A DNA stretch of 10,112 bases, taken from Deltaproteobacteria bacterium (lineage in GTDB: Bacteria > Desulfobacterota > Desulfobacteria > Desulfobacterales > ETH-SRB1). Shown piece after piece: positions 1-6,600 of this stretch. Under the pieces are notes generated by a model. The model was not told where the DNA came from. It was given only the letters and a program-made list of their open reading frames with translations, and ran no database searches. The stretch spans positions 1 through 10,112 of the forward strand of contig DAOUSD010000038.1 of the NCBI GenBank assembly GCA_030627405.1. Direction: 5' to 3'. The stretch's first letter is position 1. The number at the start of each line of letters is the position of its first letter. Made by a program: the position numbers and the translations under genes.

Positions 1-4
1 AAAA

Positions 5-25
5 GCTAACTGCTAATGGCTAACC
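5..25. repeat. GCTAANN heptad array, left copy
   Basis: Three uninterrupted 7-base units, GCTAACT, GCTAATG and GCTAACC, each beginning GCTAA. The array lies where the truncated toxin frame (13..90) runs out. A four-unit array of the same motif lies in opposite orientation at 10032..10059. The window starts only four bases before it, so more units may lie outside. I do not know its function; it resembles a short dispersed tandem repeat. Confidence 0.7.
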
Positions 26-90
26 GCACAGCTCGCAACTTTGGGGGAAATATTCTCATCTGTGAAAATTTTGACGCTATGCAGTTTCAT
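13..90 (-). pseudogene. 5' remnant of DUF5615 (PIN-like) toxin gene
   Basis: A 25-codon frame starts at an ATG that overlaps the stop of the DUF433 gene by four bases (ATGA), the usual antitoxin-toxin coupling. It reads MKLHSVKIFTDENISPKV and then ASCAVSH and stop. The segment with F-T-D-E-N-I-S-P-K-V matches the start of DUF5615 proteins, PIN/Mut7-C-like predicted RNases of about 110 aa, in which the first Asp (residue 11 here) is an expected metal ligand. Everything after that is missing: the frame ends in the GCTAANN repeat. At this size it cannot encode a nuclease. The assignment rests on a short motif plus gene order, which together are quite specific. Confidence 0.62.
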
Positions 91-320
91 GCGGCGACCG
101 GTTCTAACTCCACGTAAATTTCATTTTTACAGGAACGAGCAGCATACCTGAGACAGGCATGAATATCTTCTTTCGTGAGATGGGAGTAATCTTCAAGAAT
201 TTCTTTCTCTGAAACCTCAGAGGCTAATAAATCAAGAATGAATTCTACGGAGATACGTGTCCCTCGGACAATAGGCTTTCCACCAAGTATATTGGCGTTT
301 GCGGTAATTTGTTCTATCAT
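87..320 (-). CDS. DUF433 antitoxin, orphaned
   Basis: A 77-aa protein spanning a whole DUF433 domain. It has the family core G-G-K-P-I-V-R-G-T-R-I-S-V (about residues 13-25), then ILDLLASEVSEKEILEDY and the C-terminal EDIHACLRYAA helix. DUF433 proteins are small helical DNA-binding antitoxins, normally paired with a DUF5615 toxin that they neutralise and co-repress. The start is supported by a strong Shine-Dalgarno sequence, AAGGAGGT (329..336 on the plus strand), 8 bases upstream. The downstream toxin survives only as a fragment (13..90), so this is an antitoxin without its partner. It might still repress its own promoter or neutralise a related toxin elsewhere, which is inference. Confidence 0.9.
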   Translation of the reverse strand: MIEQITANANILGGKPIVRGTRISVEFILDLLASEVSEKEILEDYSHLTKEDIHACLRYAARSCKNEIYVELEPVAA

Positions 321-395
321 CTGTTAAGACCTCCTTATTTGTGGTTGTATCCTTAACTTATTGTAACAAGCATAGCGAATAATTTTATTTACGAC

Positions 396-423
396 TTTAT
401 ACAAAATTTTTAAAAACTGCAAA
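396..423 (-). promoter_or_regulatory. candidate promoter of the DUF433 gene
   Basis: Read on the minus strand: TTTGCA (plus 418..423), a 16-base spacer, then TATAAA (plus 396..401). Each box matches the sigma-70 consensus at 4 to 5 of 6 positions. It would give a leader of about 70 bases ahead of the DUF433 ribosome binding site. The surrounding 321..540 is AT-rich and I find no gene or clear terminator in it. The call is by eye only. Confidence 0.35.
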
Positions 424-540
424 CTGACAAATGAAGGATGCCAAAAATGCTGTTGTTTTTGGTTTGACCAACCAATCACACATGAAACACATAATATGCA
501 TTTTGATATTGTAAACTCGGGAGATGAGAATAACCGCACC

Positions 541-1467
541 TTATTTAAAATTGGCTTTATAACGGTTCCAGAAATCTTCCTGAGTAAACTTGTGTTCCTG
601 GGTACCGTGGTGCTCAACTGAAAAACTGGCGCAAACAGCACCCATTTTTGCAGAAGTAATCAGATCTTTTCCCGTTACCATACCTTTAATCATTCCTGCG
701 CGAAAGGCATCGCCTGCGCCTGTCGGATCAGATACGGCATGTGCTTTTGCTGACGGTATTTTTGTTTCCTGGTCCTGTAAATATACTATTGAGCCGTTTT
801 CACCCAGAGTTGTAATAATACTTTTTGTAATTTTAAGAAGATCTGAATTTTCAAGCTCAGTAGCTTTCTTTATCATTTCCAGCTCATAGTCATTTGATAT
901 CAACATTTCAGAATCTGTAATTATTTCTATCATCTGGCCCCCTGACAGTGCCGTGATAGACTGGCCGGGATCAAAAATATAGGGAATACGGTGTTCCTTG
1001 TAGGTCCGGCCGTAGTTTATCATATCTTCGATATTACCCGGAGCTATAATTGCTATTGCCTCTTTCCGATCAACCCCGTCAAATTTATAGAGCGAGGGAT
1101 ATTTCATTGCTCCCGGGTTAAAACCCGTAATCTGGTTATCTGCTTTGTCTGTGGTAATATAAGCACCTGCGGTTAATTCTTCCGGAATTTTCCGAATGCC
1201 GGTTAACGGCAGCTTATGTTGATGCAGCCATGTTTCATAGGGGCCAAAATCTTTGCCGGCAGTCGCCAGAATCAGCGGCTTTTCTCCTAATAAAGAAAGG
1301 CTGTAAGCAATATTTCCTGCTGTGCCTCCAAATTTCTCGATAAGGCCGTTAACGATAAAGCAGACATTTAGAATATGTATTTTTTCAGGTAAGATATGAT
1401 CTTCAAATTTTCCAGGGAAGCCCATTATGCGGTCATAAGCCAGGGACCCGGACGCAAATATTTTCAT
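541..1467 (-). CDS. PfkB-family carbohydrate/nucleoside kinase
   Basis: A 308-aa ribokinase-superfamily protein that should phosphorylate a sugar or nucleoside hydroxyl with ATP in the cytoplasm. The N-terminus MKIFASGSLAYDRI is the first beta strand with the substrate-contacting Asp (D12). G-G-T-A-G-N-I-A (48-55) is the N-terminal PfkB signature. N192-D-Y-E195 is the NxxE metal/phosphate motif. D-P-T-G-A-G-D-A-F (248-256) is the C-terminal signature, with D253 as catalytic base and the anion hole around it. The FDPGQ segment (165-169) resembles bacterial adenosine-kinase-like members, but the substrate cannot be fixed from sequence. I chose the ATG at 1467 over one 11 codons upstream because GGGGTGAT (1471..1478) is a good ribosome binding site for it, while the upstream ATG has none. 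Length is normal. It is divergent from the yhaO operon and appears monocistronic. Confidence 0.9.
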   Translation of the reverse strand: MKIFASGSLAYDRIMGFPGKFEDHILPEKIHILNVCFIVNGLIEKFGGTAGNIAYSLSLLGEKPLILATAGKDFGPYETWLHQHKLPLTGIRKIPEELTAGAYITTDKADNQITGFNPGAMKYPSLYKFDGVDRKEAIAIIAPGNIEDMINYGRTYKEHRIPYIFDPGQSITALSGGQMIEIITDSEMLISNDYELEMIKKATELENSDLLKITKSIITTLGENGSIVYLQDQETKIPSAKAHAVSDPTGAGDAFRAGMIKGMVTGKDLITSAKMGAVCASFSVEHHGTQEHKFTQEDFWNRYKANFK

Positions 1468-1551
1468 ACGATCACCCCAAAACATCCTTTTTAAATTCAT
1501 CTATACCGATAGGTTCAATAAAGCACGCTGTTTTTTTCTTATTTGAGTTCT

Positions 1552-1579
1552 ATTATCAACTTTTATTACCAAAAATCAA
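1552..1579 (-). promoter_or_regulatory. probable promoter of the PfkB kinase gene
   Basis: On the minus strand, TTGATT (plus 1574..1579), a 16-base spacer and GATAAT (plus 1552..1557). The -10 box matches consensus at 5 of 6 positions and the -35 at 4 of 6. Transcription would begin near 1545, giving a leader of about 78 bases before the ATG at 1467. It is the best promoter in this divergent gap. Confidence 0.5.
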
Positions 1580-1597
1580 TACTTCTTAATCAGAAAT

Positions 1598-1616
1598 TTA
1601 CAAACTCATTTTGTAA
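1598..1616. promoter_or_regulatory. 7-5-7 inverted repeat, candidate operator
   Basis: TTACAAA, five bases (CTCAT), then TTTGTAA: a perfect 19-base interrupted palindrome between the divergent kinase and yhaO genes. It lies 18 bases upstream of the kinase -35 box and about 40 bases upstream of the first yhaO promoter candidate. This geometry is typical of a dimeric repressor or activator site. There is no T-run, so a terminator is unlikely. The regulator is unknown. Confidence 0.4.
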
Positions 1617-1632
1617 GCGTTCACGGAATGTT

Positions 1633-1653
1633 GAAATTGGAAGTTAGAAATTT
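1633..1653. repeat. GAARTTN heptad repeat
   Basis: Three consecutive 7-base units, GAAATTG, GAAGTTA and GAAATTT. The unit differs in sequence from the GCTAANN arrays at the window ends but has the same period and copy number. It ends just before the yhaO promoter candidates, and a separate TTGAAATTG recurs at 1684..1692. Confidence 0.5.
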
Positions 1654-1658
1654 GTGGT

Positions 1659-1698
1659 TTGACCCTTCATGGTGTGCATGATATTGAAATTGTATAAT
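1659..1698 (+). promoter_or_regulatory. candidate promoter region of the yhaO-yhaN operon
   Basis: Two overlapping possibilities. TTGACC (1659..1664) with a 17-base spacer to TATTGA (1682..1687) has a good -35 and a poor -10. TATAAT (1693..1698) is a perfect -10 but has no recognisable -35 at the right distance. Either would place the start about 50 bases before the ATG at 1755. I cannot decide between them. Confidence 0.35.
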
Positions 1699-1754
1699 TA
1701 AACCTATACCTCGAAAGGCCATAACAACGTTCTTTCCAAACGGAGAACTGACAT

Positions 1755-3017
1755 ATGTTTAGATTTTTACATGCTGCCGACATTCATTTAGACAGCCCGC
1801 TGCACAAGCTCGATTACTACGATGGTGCTCCAGTCGGTGAGCTTCGCCAGGCGACCCGCCGTGCATTAGACAACCTGGTTCAGACTGCTATCAGGGAAAA
1901 TGTGTCTTTTGTTCTCATCAGCGGAGACCTTTATGACGGAGATTGGAAAGACTACAACACGGGCCTCTATTTTGTATCACAAACAAGCAAGTTGCGTGAC
2001 GCAGGCATTCCTGTATACATTGTGGCCGGAAACCACGATGCTGCCAGCAAAATTTCGAGAGCTCTCCGGTTTCCTGAAAGCGTGCATCTGTTTCCAAATC
2101 AAAAGCCCGCAACGCTTCGCATCAACAATATAGAAGTCGCCATTCACGGCCAGAGCTTTGCTTCGCCTGCCGTAAAAAAGGATCTCTCAGCTAAGTACCC
2201 GCCGCCCCTGCCCGGCTGTTTCAACATCGGCATGCTACACACATGCGCTACAGGTCGTGAGGGACACGAGCCGTACGCCCCTTGCACCCTGGACGGGTTG
2301 CGATCAAAAGGATATGACTACTGGGCTCTGGGGCATGTTCATCAGCACGAAGTGCTCATGGATGATCCGCTGGTTGTATTTCCGGGAAATATCCAGGGCC
2401 GCCATGTCCGGGAGACCGGCCCCAAAGGCTGTGTGCTTGTTTCCGTTGATAACAGCGGGCGGCCTGAGTTGGAATTCAAAACTCTGGACGTTATTCGATG
2501 GGTTATTGTAAATGTGGATACATCCGGTGCTGATAGTGGTTACGAGGTGGTTGATCGATTTAATAAACACCTTGAAGCTTGTTTGGACGAAAATGAGGGC
2601 CTGCCGCTGGTGGCTCGTGTTGTAATCAAAGGGAACACGCAAGCCCATAGTGAACTTGCTTCAGATATGGAGCGGTGGACCAATGAGATCCGGTCGGCGG
2701 CTGTGGATACGGGCGGAGGGCAGGTTTGGGTTGAAAAAGTGAAGTTTCGCACAAAACCGCCCTTATCTGACAAAGCCTTGAAATCAGCGGAGGGAGCCAT
2801 AGGAGAACTTGTTCATCTTCTTGATGAGTTGCAATACGACCCGGACCGTTTGCATGCTCTGGCAGATGAACTGGCAGACCTTGAAAAAAAAGTTCCCAGA
2901 GAACTGAAAGAAGGCGCAGACGGAATGAAATTTGACGATCCCAAATGGCTTGGCAGCTTACTTGATCAGGTGCGCCCGATGCTCCTTCAGCGGCTTATTC
3001 GTAAAGAGAAATCGTAA
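1755..3017 (+). CDS. yhaO: Mre11/SbcD-type DNA repair exonuclease (YhaO-like)
   Basis: A 420-aa metallophosphoesterase of the Mre11/SbcD/YhaO group, expected to cut DNA ends or hairpins with Mn2+ under control of its ATPase partner. All five metal motifs are present: D9-x-H11 (in LHAADIHLDSPL), G57-D58 (SGDLYDG), G-N93-H94-D95, H162 (GMLHT) and G193-H194-x-H196. The nuclease domain fills about residues 1-240. The C-terminal part, with a helical segment around LVHLLDEL and LADELADLEKKV, is the likely ATPase-binding and capping region. The length fits YhaO. The start has GGAG nine bases upstream (1742..1745). The yhaN-like gene begins 20 bases downstream, so the two are one operon and probably one complex. 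No active-site residue appears missing. Distinguishing YhaO from a true SbcD rests mainly on the partner type. Confidence 0.92.
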   Translation: MFRFLHAADIHLDSPLHKLDYYDGAPVGELRQATRRALDNLVQTAIRENVSFVLISGDLYDGDWKDYNTGLYFVSQTSKLRDAGIPVYIVAGNHDAASKISRALRFPESVHLFPNQKPATLRINNIEVAIHGQSFASPAVKKDLSAKYPPPLPGCFNIGMLHTCATGREGHEPYAPCTLDGLRSKGYDYWALGHVHQHEVLMDDPLVVFPGNIQGRHVRETGPKGCVLVSVDNSGRPELEFKTLDVIRWVIVNVDTSGADSGYEVVDRFNKHLEACLDENEGLPLVARVVIKGNTQAHSELASDMERWTNEIRSAAVDTGGGQVWVEKVKFRTKPPLSDKALKSAEGAIGELVHLLDELQYDPDRLHALADELADLEKKVPRELKEGADGMKFDDPKWLGSLLDQVRPMLLQRLIRKEKS

Positions 3018-3030
3018 ACGCTTACGAGGA
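3012..3030 (+). promoter_or_regulatory. stop-codon hairpin and ribosome binding site of yhaN
   Basis: TCGTAA (3012..3017, containing the yhaO stop codon), loop ACGC, then TTACGA (3022..3027): a perfect 6-bp stem with a 4-base loop. Its 3' arm overlaps the first two bases of the GAGGA ribosome binding site (3026..3030) of yhaN, whose ATG is 7 bases further on. Ribosomes ending yhaO would melt the stem, so it could couple translation of the two subunits. The structure is seen directly; the coupling is inference. Confidence 0.42.
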
Positions 3031-3037
3031 TTCTTAA

Positions 3038-6000
3038 ATGAAAATTTGCGAGATAAGGTTAATTGCCTTCGGTCCTTTCACTAATGTTCGAATTGACCTG
3101 AGTGGAGGAAAGGAAGGCCTGCACATCATATACGGCCCCAACGAGGCGGGTAAAAGCTCAGCCTTGCGGGCGCTGAGGCACATGCTTTATGGTATCCCCG
3201 AGCGGTCATTAGATGATTTTCTTCATCCATATACGAAAATGCGAGTCGGAGCCGCCATTCAACGCAAAGACGGCGATGCTCTGGAGTTTATCCGCCGTAA
3301 GGGCAGGAGCAACACCCTGCGCGCAGTGGATGATAAAACCGTACTGGATGAGTCGATTCTTCATCGGTTTTTAAGCGGCGTGAATGCCGATGTTTTTTCC
3401 ACCATGTTCGGCATAGCCCATGCAGACCTGGTCCGTGGCGGCAGAGAAATCATTCAGGGTGGCGGAAGTATGGGCCAAATTATTTTTGCCGCAGGATCAG
3501 GTGTCGCCAATCTCCGTGAAATTCAGCAAGATCTCCAGTCCGAAGCCGATCAACTTTTCAGGCCATCCGGACAAAAGCCACGAATAAATGACGCATTGGG
3601 CAATTTAAACAAAAATCGAAAAGCATTGCGTGAGGCTCAACTGCCTGGTCAAGAATGGGTCAAACATGATCAGGCATTGCAGGAAGCGCAGGATCGTAAG
3701 CAGGTTGTTGATCAGGAACTGGCGCATAAGCAGCGAGATCAACACCGGCTGGAACGTATCAAGGAAGCGCTGCCCATTATTGCCAGGCGCAGAGAATTGA
3801 TAGAGGATTATAAAAACTACGCAACTGCCGTCCTGCTCCCTGAAAATTTCAGAGATGAAAGACATGGGCTAATCACAAAGCTCGGCATTGCTGAAAACGA
3901 TCGTACTCAGACACTACAGGTCATCGAAACACTCGAACGAGATATGGCAAAACTACAAGTTTCCGAAGGGCTGATAGAAAATTCAGGACTTATCGAGGAG
4001 ATTCATCAAGAGCTGGGCAGTCATCGCAAGGCAGCCAGGGATCGCATCCGGCTTCAGACACGCAAAGATGTGCTGAGAAGCGAGGCAAAGGATATACTTC
4101 GTGGTCTCCGTGATGATTTAACCCTTGAAGATGCAGAAAAACTTCGCATAAAGAAAGCCGACAAAGTCAGGATTCAGGAACTTGGCATAAAGTTTGAGCG
4201 GATCATAACTCGTATAGAAAACACCCGGGAGGCAATACCAAAGATCTCTGATCAGATTAATGATCTCGACACGCAATTGAAAACGCTTGATGAACCCAAA
4301 CCGATAGATCAATTAAAAATTGCCATAGAACAGGCAGAAGAGTATGGCGTGCTTGAAAACCGATGGCAAGAGGATCGGACAGAGATCCGAAATGATGTAA
4401 AAACACTGGAAATAAAGTTAAGCAAACAGTCATTATGGGCAGGCCGCATCGAAGAGATTGAAGGGCTTCGTATACCATCGCTGGAAACTATTGATGAATT
4501 TGACGACCGAACTGATAAGGCAGAGCGTACGGCTGCCGAACTAAAATCTGAAAGCAAAAGACTGCATGGAGCGCAAGTAAAGATTGAACAACAAATTGAA
4601 CAACTCCAATTGGAACAAGAGGTGCCTACCGAGGAAGACTTGCAGGATTTAAGAGATGCGCGTGAGCAAGGCTGGCAGTTAGTGCGCAGCACTATAAAAG
4701 GCGATTCCGTGCCCGATGAAGAAGTTCAGGATTTTATCCGGCGATTTCAACCATCGAGTACTCTTGCGGAGGCTTTTGAGGCCAGTGTTTTTCAGGCAGA
4801 TGGAATTGCGGACAGACTCAGACGCGAAGCCGATCGTGTCGCGAATTCAGCACGACTGATAGCTGAAAATGCAGCTCAAGAAAAACAGTCCAAACGCTTA
4901 AAAGAAGATCTGGACATCGCCGAGAAAAAGCTCACCGAAATTAACAATGAATGGGCGAAGTTATGGCAGGCCGCCGGCATCACGCCTCGAACGCCAAGGG
5001 AAATGCGAGGCTGGACCCAGGACCATGCTGCTATGACCGAAAAGGCAGCGGAAATTAGAGAACAAAAGTCCAAAACAGATGCGCTGCAAAAAAGCATCGA
5101 CAAGCGCCGCAACGCATTGGAGCAATCCCTTCATTCTCTTTCCGAACCTCGTACAGTTAGTGATGAATTATTGGCTGATTTGATCAAAAGGGCACGAATA
5201 ATTATCGAACGGCAGGAAGAATTAATAAATATCAGAAAACAGTTTCAGAGCGAGAAAAAACAGAAGGAAAAAGAATTAGCGGAGGCGAAAGCCCGTGTTG
5301 AGCAAAGTGAAAAAGATCTTTCTCAATGGAAGAAGGAATGGGAGCCGGCAGTCCGGCCACTTGGACTTGTTGTTGACTCTAAACCCTCCCAGGCGAATGC
5401 AGTGATGGACGATCTGTCAAGCCTCTTTGAAAAGCTCAAGGAAGCGGAAACTCTTCAAAAACGCATCAAAGGAATCGACCGGGATTCAACGGAATTTGCT
5501 GATAAGGTCACCGGCCTGGTAAAAACAGTAACCGAAGAACCGGTGGATTTGCCTGTCGATCAGGCTGCTGCTGAACTCAACGCTCGATTGAACCGGGCAC
5601 GAGCGAACCAGACAAAGCTGCAGGCCTTTGAAAAGCAATTGAGCAAGGAACAGAAGCGAGATAATCAGGCAAACAAAGAGATGACCAGGATTAAAACTCG
5701 ACTCAAAGGCATGTGTGAAGAAGCCGGCTGCAAAAGTTACGAGGGCCTTCCGGAGGCCGAACGCTGTTCCGAAAAACGCCGCCGGATCGAATCCGACTTG
5801 AAAAGTCTCGACGAACAACTGCTGAAGCTAAGCGCCGGCGATACCATCGATGATTTTGTTAAAGAATCGTTAAACGAGGATCCGGATAGGATAGATTCAG
5901 AAATTGAACGGCTGGCGGAAGAGATTGATAAGTTGAAGGGTGAAAGGTCTGCTCAAGATCAGACTGTTGGCAGAGAGGAAAACGAGCTCAGCAAGATGGA

Positions 6001-6559
6001 CGGAAGCGCGCAAGCGGCAGACATAGCCGAAGAAATCCAGATGCTTCTTGGACGACTTGAAAACGATGTCGAGCAATACGCCCGGCTGCGACTTGCCTCT
6101 GCTGTTTTAAGCCAGGCGATTGAAAGGTATCGTGAAAAAAACCAGGCGCCTATTCTTAAACGGGCCAATTCTTTTTTTGCGCAAATGACGCGGGGCTCGT
6201 TTGAAGGGGTCAGGGCGGACTTTGACGATAACGGTCAGCCTGTGCTTGTGGGTGTCCGCCCGGGCGGTAAAGAGATAGTAGGCGTAGATGGCATGAGTGA
6301 GGGCACTGCGGATCAACTGTATCTTGTCCTGCGATTGGCTGGTCTGGAGGAATATCTGGAGCAAAACGAACCGATTCCATTCATCGTGGACGACATCTTG
6401 ATCAAGTTTGACGACGACCGCTCTGTCGCAGCGTTGAAAGCCCTGGCGCAGTTGTCCACCAGGACTCAGGTCATATTCTTTACGCATCACCGGCATCTGG
6501 TGGAACTGGCAGAGGAAAATATCGATCCTTCGGTTTTGATTAAACACACTTTAAAATAA
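3038..6559 (+). CDS. yhaN: Rad50/SbcC-like AAA_27 ATPase (YhaN-like)
   Basis: A 1173-aa SMC-like ATPase, the expected partner of the nuclease encoded just upstream. The N-terminus MKICEIRLIAFGPF leads to Walker A G-P-N-E-A-G-K-S (33-40). A long coiled coil, rich in E, K, Q and R, runs from about residue 160 to 1040. The C-terminal half-site has the ABC signature M-S-E-G-T-A-D-Q (1086-1093), Walker B with V-D-D-I-L-I-K-F-D-D (D1118, D1119) and an H-loop T-H-H-R-H (1149-1153). Near the middle of the coil, around 542-600, are REQGWQLVR and ADRLRREADRVA, which I recall as conserved in this family. There is no CxxC zinc hook; C892 and C897 (M-C-E-E-A-G-C) lie off-centre and five residues apart. 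The complex should bind DNA and use ATP to gate the nuclease. The frame is open throughout and the gene appears intact. Confidence 0.92.
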   Translation: MKICEIRLIAFGPFTNVRIDLSGGKEGLHIIYGPNEAGKSSALRALRHMLYGIPERSLDDFLHPYTKMRVGAAIQRKDGDALEFIRRKGRSNTLRAVDDKTVLDESILHRFLSGVNADVFSTMFGIAHADLVRGGREIIQGGGSMGQIIFAAGSGVANLREIQQDLQSEADQLFRPSGQKPRINDALGNLNKNRKALREAQLPGQEWVKHDQALQEAQDRKQVVDQELAHKQRDQHRLERIKEALPIIARRRELIEDYKNYATAVLLPENFRDERHGLITKLGIAENDRTQTLQVIETLERDMAKLQVSEGLIENSGLIEEIHQELGSHRKAARDRIRLQTRKDVLRSEAKDILRGLRDDLTLEDAEKLRIKKADKVRIQELGIKFERIITRIENTREAIPKISDQINDLDTQLKTLDEPKPIDQLKIAIEQAEEYGVLENRWQEDRTEIRNDVKTLEIKLSKQSLWAGRIEEIEGLRIPSLETIDEFDDRTDKAERTAAELKSESKRLHGAQVKIEQQIEQLQLEQEVPTEEDLQDLRDAREQGWQLVRSTIKGDSVPDEEVQDFIRRFQPSSTLAEAFEASVFQADGIADRLRREADRVANSARLIAENAAQEKQSKRLKEDLDIAEKKLTEINNEWAKLWQAAGITPRTPREMRGWTQDHAAMTEKAAEIREQKSKTDALQKSIDKRRNALEQSLHSLSEPRTVSDELLADLIKRARIIIERQEELINIRKQFQSEKKQKEKELAEAKARVEQSEKDLSQWKKEWEPAVRPLGLVVDSKPSQANAVMDDLSSLFEKLKEAETLQKRIKGIDRDSTEFADKVTGLVKTVTEEPVDLPVDQAAAELNARLNRARANQTKLQAFEKQLSKEQKRDNQANKEMTRIKTRLKGMCEEAGCKSYEGLPEAERCSEKRRRIESDLKSLDEQLLKLSAGDTIDDFVKESLNEDPDRIDSEIERLAEEIDKLKGERSAQDQTVGREENELSKMDGSAQAADIAEEIQMLLGRLENDVEQYARLRLASAVLSQAIERYREKNQAPILKRANSFFAQMTRGSFEGVRADFDDNGQPVLVGVRPGGKEIVGVDGMSEGTADQLYLVLRLAGLEEYLEQNEPIPFIVDDILIKFDDDRSVAALKALAQLSTRTQVIFFTHHRHLVELAEENIDPSVLIKHTLK

Positions 6560-6565
6560 AAAAGC

Positions 6566-6594
6566 TTGTAATATTGCAAATTGAAAGATATTAA
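6566..6594 (+). promoter_or_regulatory. candidate promoter giving a near-leaderless mRNA
   Basis: TTGTAA (6566..6571), a 17-base spacer, then TATTAA (6589..6594), each matching 4 of 6 consensus positions. It lies in the 41-base gap after yhaN. Transcription would start at about 6601, the A of the next gene's ATG. That gene also lacks a convincing ribosome binding site. AT-rich gaps throw up such matches by chance, so confidence is low. Confidence 0.28.
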
Positions 6595-6600
6595 TTCAAT

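Noticed and set aside
51..532. 10-base inverted match TATTCTCATC (51..60) and GATGAGAATA (523..532)
   Set aside because: The first copy is coding (the DENI motif of the toxin remnant); a single 10-base match over this distance is weak evidence for a repeat.
324..641. 105-codon minus-strand frame across the gap and the end of the kinase gene
   Set aside because: It overlaps the conserved kinase C-terminus in another frame, has no ribosome binding site and no recognisable protein pattern; a chance frame in AT-rich DNA.
1468..1500. Upstream ATG extending the kinase by 11 residues (MNLKRMFWGDR)
   Set aside because: It has no ribosome binding site, and the extension lies ahead of the conserved first strand and contains the ribosome binding site of the chosen start.
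1605..3026. Shared octamer ACGCTTAC (minus strand near 1614..1621, plus strand at 3018..3025) as a dispersed motif
   Set aside because: Only two copies, one inside the yhaN ribosome-binding hairpin; expected often enough by chance.
4309..4692. 127-codon minus-strand frame inside yhaN, rich in Ser and Cys
   Set aside because: It lies opposite the coiled coil, whose Glu/Lys/Gln codons give open Ser-rich frames on the other strand; a shadow.
6107..6547. 146-codon minus-strand frame opposite the yhaN ATPase end
   Set aside because: It is antisense to the ABC signature and Walker B coding region and has no supporting signals.
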